Source: Gammaproteobacteria bacterium (GTDB taxonomy: Bacteria; Pseudomonadota; Gammaproteobacteria; Pseudomonadales; Porticoccaceae). Taken from it: a stretch of 10,278 nt of DNA. A program made the position numbers and the translations under genes. The notes under the pieces are model-generated. The model saw nothing but the letters and a program-made list of their open reading frames with translations, did not search any database and was not told the DNA's origin. Where the stretch lies: contig QNFO01000022.1 of NCBI GenBank assembly GCA_003646355.1, positions 1 to 10,278 on the forward strand. Direction: 5' to 3'. Shown here piece after piece: positions 7,194 through 10,278 of this stretch. Position 1 is the stretch's first letter; every line of letters starts with the position of its first letter.

Positions 7194-7961
7194 TTAGCCC
7201 AGTAAGCCCGAAAAGAAGGCCCGCAAACTGTCTTCGCCGCCATCTTCCCAGGCTTTTAATGCCGCAGTGCCAATAATAGCGATATCGGCTTTGCCGCGCA
7301 GGAAGTCGAGATCGGCCTTCTGGCTGACGCCAAAACCAACGGCGATGGGCAGGTTTGTATGTTGGCGGCAGTGGGCGATAAAGGCTTTCAGGTCATCGCC
7401 CATTTCGGTTTGCCCGCCGGTGACGCCTTTACGAGCCACTGCGTAAATAAAGCCCTCAGCCGCCGCGCCGAGAATCTTCAGTCGGGCATCGGTGTTGGTG
7501 GGCGTCATCAGTACGATGGGAGCCAACTCACCGGGTTTCGATAGTTCGTGCAGCTCACCGGCTTCCTCAACGGGCAGGTCGGGCAGAATATAGCCACAGC
7601 CACCGGCGGCGCTCAGTCGCTTGATAAACGACTCGTGGCCCATTTTAAAGGCGGTGTTGTAGTAACCCATCATCAGCACTTTAAAGGGGAAGTGCTCAGT
7701 GACTTTGCGCATAAATTCAAAGCAGTCAGCAGGTCGCACACCATCGGCGACAGCTTGCTGATTGGCTTTAACAAACAGCGGGCCATCGGCGGATGGCTCC
7801 GAAAAGGGGAACTGCAGCTCTACCATGTCGACGCCAAACTCGGCCATGATTTCGAGTTCACGCCAGTTGTCTTCAAAAGAGGGGTAGCCACAGACAACAT
7901 GGGTCATCAGCAGCAGGTCTTTCTGCTGCAAGCGCTCGCGTAGGTATTGTTCAAGCACCAT
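7194..7961 (-). CDS. trpA: Tryptophan synthase alpha subunit, divergent type
   Basis: TrpA cleaves indole-3-glycerol phosphate and passes indole through a tunnel to TrpB. The 255-residue TIM barrel keeps the catalytic pair, Glu48 in MVEL and Asp59 in SADGP (Glu49 and Asp60 in E. coli numbering). It also keeps the substrate loop ARKGVTG and the phosphate-binding GFGV and GTA motifs. Unusual points: it is shorter than the roughly 268-residue enteric form, the N-terminal helix is short, loop 2 reads PFSEPSADGP instead of PFSDPLADGP so the Asp that signals to TrpB is Glu55, and the first strand reads LLLMTHVVCGYPS. Its ATG overlaps the end of trpB by 11 nt (shared ATGGTGCTTGA), a strong sign of coupled translation. 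A weak AAGG lies about 10-13 nt upstream inside trpB. No trpF is adjacent. Confidence 0.92.
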   Translation of the reverse strand: MVLEQYLRERLQQKDLLLMTHVVCGYPSFEDNWRELEIMAEFGVDMVELQFPFSEPSADGPLFVKANQQAVADGVRPADCFEFMRKVTEHFPFKVLMMGYYNTAFKMGHESFIKRLSAAGGCGYILPDLPVEEAGELHELSKPGELAPIVLMTPTNTDARLKILGAAAEGFIYAVARKGVTGGQTEMGDDLKAFIAHCRQHTNLPIAVGFGVSQKADLDFLRGKADIAIIGTAALKAWEDGGEDSLRAFFSGLLG

Positions 7962-9198
7962 ATTCTATCGCCTTGTCTTTAATGAACTCTTTCCAGTGAT
8001 CGTCTTCGATGGTGTCGGCGACGGTGAAAATATCTTTGTCGCCACGGCCCGATTGATTAATCAGAATCACCTCGTCTTTGCCCATCTTCGGTGCCTCGGC
8101 CACAGCCAGGGCGAAAGCGTGGGTGCTTTCCAGGGCGGGAATCAGCCCTTCGGTGCGCATCACCAGTTTCAGCGTATCGCGCACCATGTCATCGGTGGCC
8201 GCTTCAAAGCGCACACGGTCTTTTTCCCACAAATCACTGAGAATGGGGTTGATGCCAATGTAGTCGAGCCCGGCGGCGATGGAGTGGGTCTCCAGCATAT
8301 TGCCGTCATCGTTTTGCAGAAAGTAGGTTTTAAAGCCCTGGGCAACGCCGACTGATGCGTCTTTATAGGCGAGGCGTGAGGCGTGCAGGCCTGAACCGGG
8401 GCCTTTGCCACCCGCTTCAACACCGATGAGTTCGACGTTGTCATCCATAAAGCCCTGGAAAATACCGATGGCATTGGAGCCGCCGCCAACACAGGCGTAG
8501 ACCCGGTCGGGCAATTTACCGGCTTCCTGAACGATTTGCTGGCGCGCCTCTTTGCCGATAATGGCCTGAAAGAAACTAACCATTTCCGGAAAGGGGTGGG
8601 GACCACAGGCGGTGCCGAGCACGTAGTGGGTATCGCCCATATTGGTGACCCAGTCGCGCAGACACTCGTTAATGGCGTCTTTCAGTGTGCGTTGGCCGTC
8701 CTGTACGGAGATAACTTCCGCGCCGAGGTTTTCCATCCAGAAAACATTGGGCCGCTGGCGAGCCACGTCGACCGCGCCCATGTAGATTTTGCAGTCAAAG
8801 CCGAAGCGGGCCGCCATGGTCGCGGTGGCAAAGCCGTGTTGGCCGGCACCGGTTTCGGCGATTACGCGCTTTTTACCGAGACGTTTGCAGATCAAACCCT
8901 GGCCCATCACATTGTTAATCTTGTGCGAGCCAGTGTGATTGAGGTCTTCGCGCTTGACGTAAATACGCGCACCGCCAAGCTTATTCGACAGGTTCTCGAG
9001 ATAGGAGACCGGCGTGGGGCGACCCGAATAGGTGCGCATGAGCTCGACAAATTCGGCCCAGAAATTCGGGTCTTCTTTGCAGCTGCGAAAGCAAAGACGC
9101 AATTCTTCAACCGTAGTGGCGAGAATTTCCGGTAAAAAAGTACCGCCGTAATCGCCGTAGTAACCCTCGCGGCCATCGGCGAAATCAAATAGAGACAT
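7951..9198 (-). CDS. trpB: Tryptophan synthase beta subunit, divergent type
   Basis: TrpB condenses indole with L-serine using PLP. The 415-residue protein has the PLP lysine at Lys93 (HTGSHKINN), the catalytic Glu115 (ETGAGQHG), the phosphate loop GGGSN (238-242), Lys173 in TLKDAINE (the partner of the alpha loop), Asp312 in GLDY, and Ser383 in SGRGDKDIF that contacts the PLP ring nitrogen. It is thus TrpB1-like, not the TrpB2 type. Departures are in the COMM-domain region: where most enzymes read DYPxVGPxH, this one reads DYIGINPILSDLW, and HTGSH replaces HTGAH. The ATG at 9198 gives the natural MSLFDFADG start, but only a poor ribosome site precedes it (TCTGGT). It is the first gene of a two-gene operon with trpA; its promoter and a perfect inverted repeat lie just upstream. 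Confidence 0.95.
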   Translation of the reverse strand: MSLFDFADGREGYYGDYGGTFLPEILATTVEELRLCFRSCKEDPNFWAEFVELMRTYSGRPTPVSYLENLSNKLGGARIYVKREDLNHTGSHKINNVMGQGLICKRLGKKRVIAETGAGQHGFATATMAARFGFDCKIYMGAVDVARQRPNVFWMENLGAEVISVQDGQRTLKDAINECLRDWVTNMGDTHYVLGTACGPHPFPEMVSFFQAIIGKEARQQIVQEAGKLPDRVYACVGGGSNAIGIFQGFMDDNVELIGVEAGGKGPGSGLHASRLAYKDASVGVAQGFKTYFLQNDDGNMLETHSIAAGLDYIGINPILSDLWEKDRVRFEAATDDMVRDTLKLVMRTEGLIPALESTHAFALAVAEAPKMGKDEVILINQSGRGDKDIFTVADTIEDDHWKEFIKDKAIEYGA

Positions 9199-9230
9199 AA
9201 AACGACCAGACTGGATAGTAGACAGGGGCG

Positions 9231-9259
9231 CGTATAGTAGCCAAGTCGCTGAATATCAA
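9231..9259 (-). promoter_or_regulatory. Predicted sigma70 promoter of trpBA
   Basis: On the - strand, TTGATA (9259-9254, five of six matches to TTGACA) is followed by exactly 17 nt and TATACG (9236-9231, four of six to TATAAT). Transcription would begin near 9224, leaving a 5' leader of only about 26 nt. That leaves no room for a leader peptide or classical attenuator. Inferred from consensus only. Confidence 0.6.
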
Positions 9260-9280
9260 CAAGTAAGGCGCTTGATATTC
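9251..9280. promoter_or_regulatory. Candidate operator: 9-bp perfect inverted repeat at the trpBA promoter
   Basis: GAATATCAA (9251-9259) and TTGATATTC (9272-9280) match perfectly as an inverted repeat with a 12-nt spacer. The arm centres are 21 bp apart, two helical turns, which suits a dimeric helix-turn-helix protein. One arm contains the predicted -35 hexamer of trpB. It does not match the E. coli TrpR operator (the GTACTAGTTAACTAGTAC type). An RNA hairpin is less likely because it lies upstream of the predicted start. Confidence 0.55.
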
Positions 9281-9308
9281 AATGCTGAAACTCAGTGCGT
9301 AAGCGGTT

Positions 9309-9340
9309 TTTTTAGAGGTTTAAGCTGGCCGGTCTAAAAA
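9309..9340. repeat. 8-bp inverted repeat at the 3' end of the DUF2490-like gene
   Basis: TTTTTAGA (9309-9316) and TCTAAAAA (9333-9340) pair perfectly around a 16-nt loop, and the stop codon (9336-9334) lies in one arm. On the - strand the structure is followed by an A run, not a U run, so it is a poor intrinsic terminator, though it may protect the mRNA 3' end. The rest of 9199-9333 holds the trpB promoter and operator. Confidence 0.3.
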
Positions 9341-10011
9341 CGCACATTGAGAAGCACTTGCGGTCCATCGGTGTGAGTGCCCGCCTCAATATTATGTATG
9401 TGAAAATAGGCGAGGATCAGCGTCATACGCTTGCCGATGGGGATGACAGAGCCCAGGGTGTACAGCGATAAACTATGGGTATGCATCTTAAAATCGTAAA
9501 AGGGTTCGTATTCAACAAAAGGCCGGATCTGTTTATTGCCAATTTTTAGTGGGTGAGAGAGATTAAAGGTCGGCCGATAGCGATAGCCCGAGGGGATGTC
9601 GCCATGGCGGTATTCAAGCCGCGAGCGATGGAAAAAACGCCAGTTGTTAAAATCGTGTTTATAGGTCAATGCTCCCCGTAGGCGGTTGTCATAGCGCCGC
9701 CTGTCGCCTTTGACATTGGGGCTGTAGGCAAAATAAGCGACGCGTCAGGTAACGGCATTGTTGACCTTGCCGAGCACACCAATGACGCCCAAGTCACCCT
9801 TGAAGTTTTCCACCAGAGTACCGCCACCGAGAAACAGGGTATGGGTGTCAGTGAGTTGTTTCGTTGCCGAAAGCATACCCATTGAGAGGTTGCCATCGGA
9901 TGCGCTGTGGCTTATTAGCGGATACAGAGTACTACTGATAAGTAGCAGGCTGAACTGAAGGAAACGTTTAAATGAAGAGTAAAAGGATGGGGCAGCGGTC
10001 AAAATTACCAT
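9334..10011 (-). pseudogene. DUF2490-like outer membrane beta-barrel protein with an in-frame TGA
   Basis: A single frame of 226 codons including its stop (ATG at 10011, TAG at 9336-9334) encodes what looks like a small porin-like protein, interrupted by one TGA at codon 89 (9747-9745). Before the TGA there are 88 residues: an N-terminal hydrophobic segment (about 17-34) with probable signal peptidase cleavage after Ala37 (SHSA), then alternating strands. After it, in the same frame and with continued homology-like character, come 136 residues including FFHRSRLEYRHG, YRYRPTFNLSHPL, RPFVEYEPFYDF and a C-terminal Phe (VLLNVRF), a hallmark of Bam-assembled barrels. The RSRLEYR and PFVEYE segments resemble DUF2490 proteins. 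A TTG at 9669 could in principle restart translation but without a signal peptide. The stop may be a true nonsense mutation (for example from TGG or CGA) or a sequence error. The ribosome site before 10011 is poor. Confidence 0.65.
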
Positions 10012-10185
10012 GTGCTATTTGTTACCAGAGGCCGTTGAGATAAGCCGGGCATTATAACTCAAGATTATGGTTTCTTGTATTGCATGATGATTTTGGTTCG
10101 GTTTTTTCGATGGGTGGCGCTATGGCCGAATTGCTGGCAGGTGGGTAAGAGGCTTCAGCTCTGGCTCGGCCATTTTAAGGCGTAA
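10012..10185. promoter_or_regulatory. Upstream region of the DUF2490-like gene with perfect -10 box
   Basis: On the - strand a perfect TATAAT lies at 10056-10051, placing a start near 10044, about 33 nt before the ATG. No good -35 hexamer is seen 16-18 nt upstream. The same gap also holds an 8-bp inverted repeat, ATGGCCGA (10122-10129) with TCGGCCAT (10166-10173), of unknown function. A 33-codon + strand frame at 10084 looks spurious. Confidence 0.4.
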
Positions 10186-10278
10186 TTAGTCCGGTAAATA
10201 TTTTGCATTGTGCTGCCCATGAACGGGAGCCTCGTTACGCACACCGGGCCGCTGACCATTAAAGCGTAGAGCCGGCAG
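10186..10278 (-). CDS. C-terminal end of a probable CaiB/BaiF family CoA-transferase
   Basis: The frame is open from the window edge to TAA at 10188-10186 and gives 30 residues beginning LPALRFNGQRPGVRN and ending EAPVHGQHNAKYLPD. This resembles the ending of family III CoA-transferases, which typically finish with a Pro-Arg-Phe segment, a basic stretch, then a P-x-x-G-E-H-x-x-x-x-L motif. These enzymes move CoA between carboxylic acids, often in carnitine, fatty acid or aromatic metabolism. Only the tail is visible, so the specific reaction cannot be told. It points the same way as the DUF2490-like gene, 174 nt upstream of it. Confidence 0.5.
   Translation of the reverse strand: MPALRFNGQRPGVRNEAPVHGQHNAKYLPD

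Noticed and set aside
6923..7243. A 106-codon - strand frame spanning the trpA 3' end and the gap before the DUF5610-like gene
   Set aside because: It overlaps both neighbours out of frame, crosses the putative terminator, and has no ribosome site or recognisable composition.
8536..9135. A 199-codon open frame on the + strand across trpB
   Set aside because: It is antisense to trpB, whose protein is strongly conserved; the frame is a codon-bias shadow with no recognisable domain.
9745..9747. Selenocysteine at the in-frame TGA of the DUF2490-like gene
   Set aside because: No clear SECIS-type hairpin with the expected loop follows the TGA, and beta-barrel outer membrane proteins are not known selenoproteins. 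Mutation or sequence error is simpler.
10084..10185. A 33-codon Trp-rich + strand frame
   Set aside because: There is no convincing ribosome site, no homology recognised, and it overlaps the inverted repeat between two - strand genes.
1..10278. CRISPR arrays, tRNA or rRNA genes, insertion sequences, prophage or plasmid functions
   Set aside because: No regular repeat-spacer pattern, cloverleaf-like segment, transposase or integrase frame, or target-site duplication was seen on either strand.

Overview
The window looks like chromosomal DNA of a gammaproteobacterium. The order truB-rpsO-pnp and the Pseudomonas/E. coli-like PNPase and S15 sequences support this. Protein styles (glycine-zipper lipoprotein, YiiM-type MOSC protein, DUF2490-like porin) would fit a marine, Cellvibrionales-like lineage, but that finer placement is inference from memory of families, not a computed result. 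No rRNA, tRNA, CRISPR array, transposase or integrase was seen.

Left part (1-3284, + strand): the 3' two thirds of truB, then rpsO with a structured leader, then pnp. A perfect 11-bp hairpin sits in the short rpsO-pnp gap, and a strong Rho-independent terminator closes pnp. This is the housekeeping RNA/translation cluster.

Middle part (3285-6402): a MOSC-domain protein of the YiiM type and a transglutaminase-like protein, probably co-transcribed on +. They converge on a TTG-initiated glycine-zipper lipoprotein on -. Divergent from that lipoprotein is an alanine dehydrogenase-like gene whose NAD-binding signature departs from the classical enzymes. It ends 1 nt from the convergent stop of a small DUF5610-like protein on -.

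Right part (6403-10278, - strand): an isolated trpB-trpA pair with an 11-nt gene overlap. Both subunits keep their catalytic residues but carry unusual sequence motifs. The pair has its own predicted sigma70 promoter, overlapped by a perfect 9-bp inverted repeat that may be an operator. Upstream lies a DUF2490-like outer membrane protein gene interrupted by one in-frame TGA. At the window edge are the last 30 codons of what looks like a CaiB/BaiF family CoA-transferase.

The best leads are the divergent, self-standing trpBA with its candidate operator; the non-classical alanine dehydrogenase; the transglutaminase-like protein with an apparently altered catalytic triad; and the in-frame stop in the porin gene. 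I did not find a clear novel multi-gene system.
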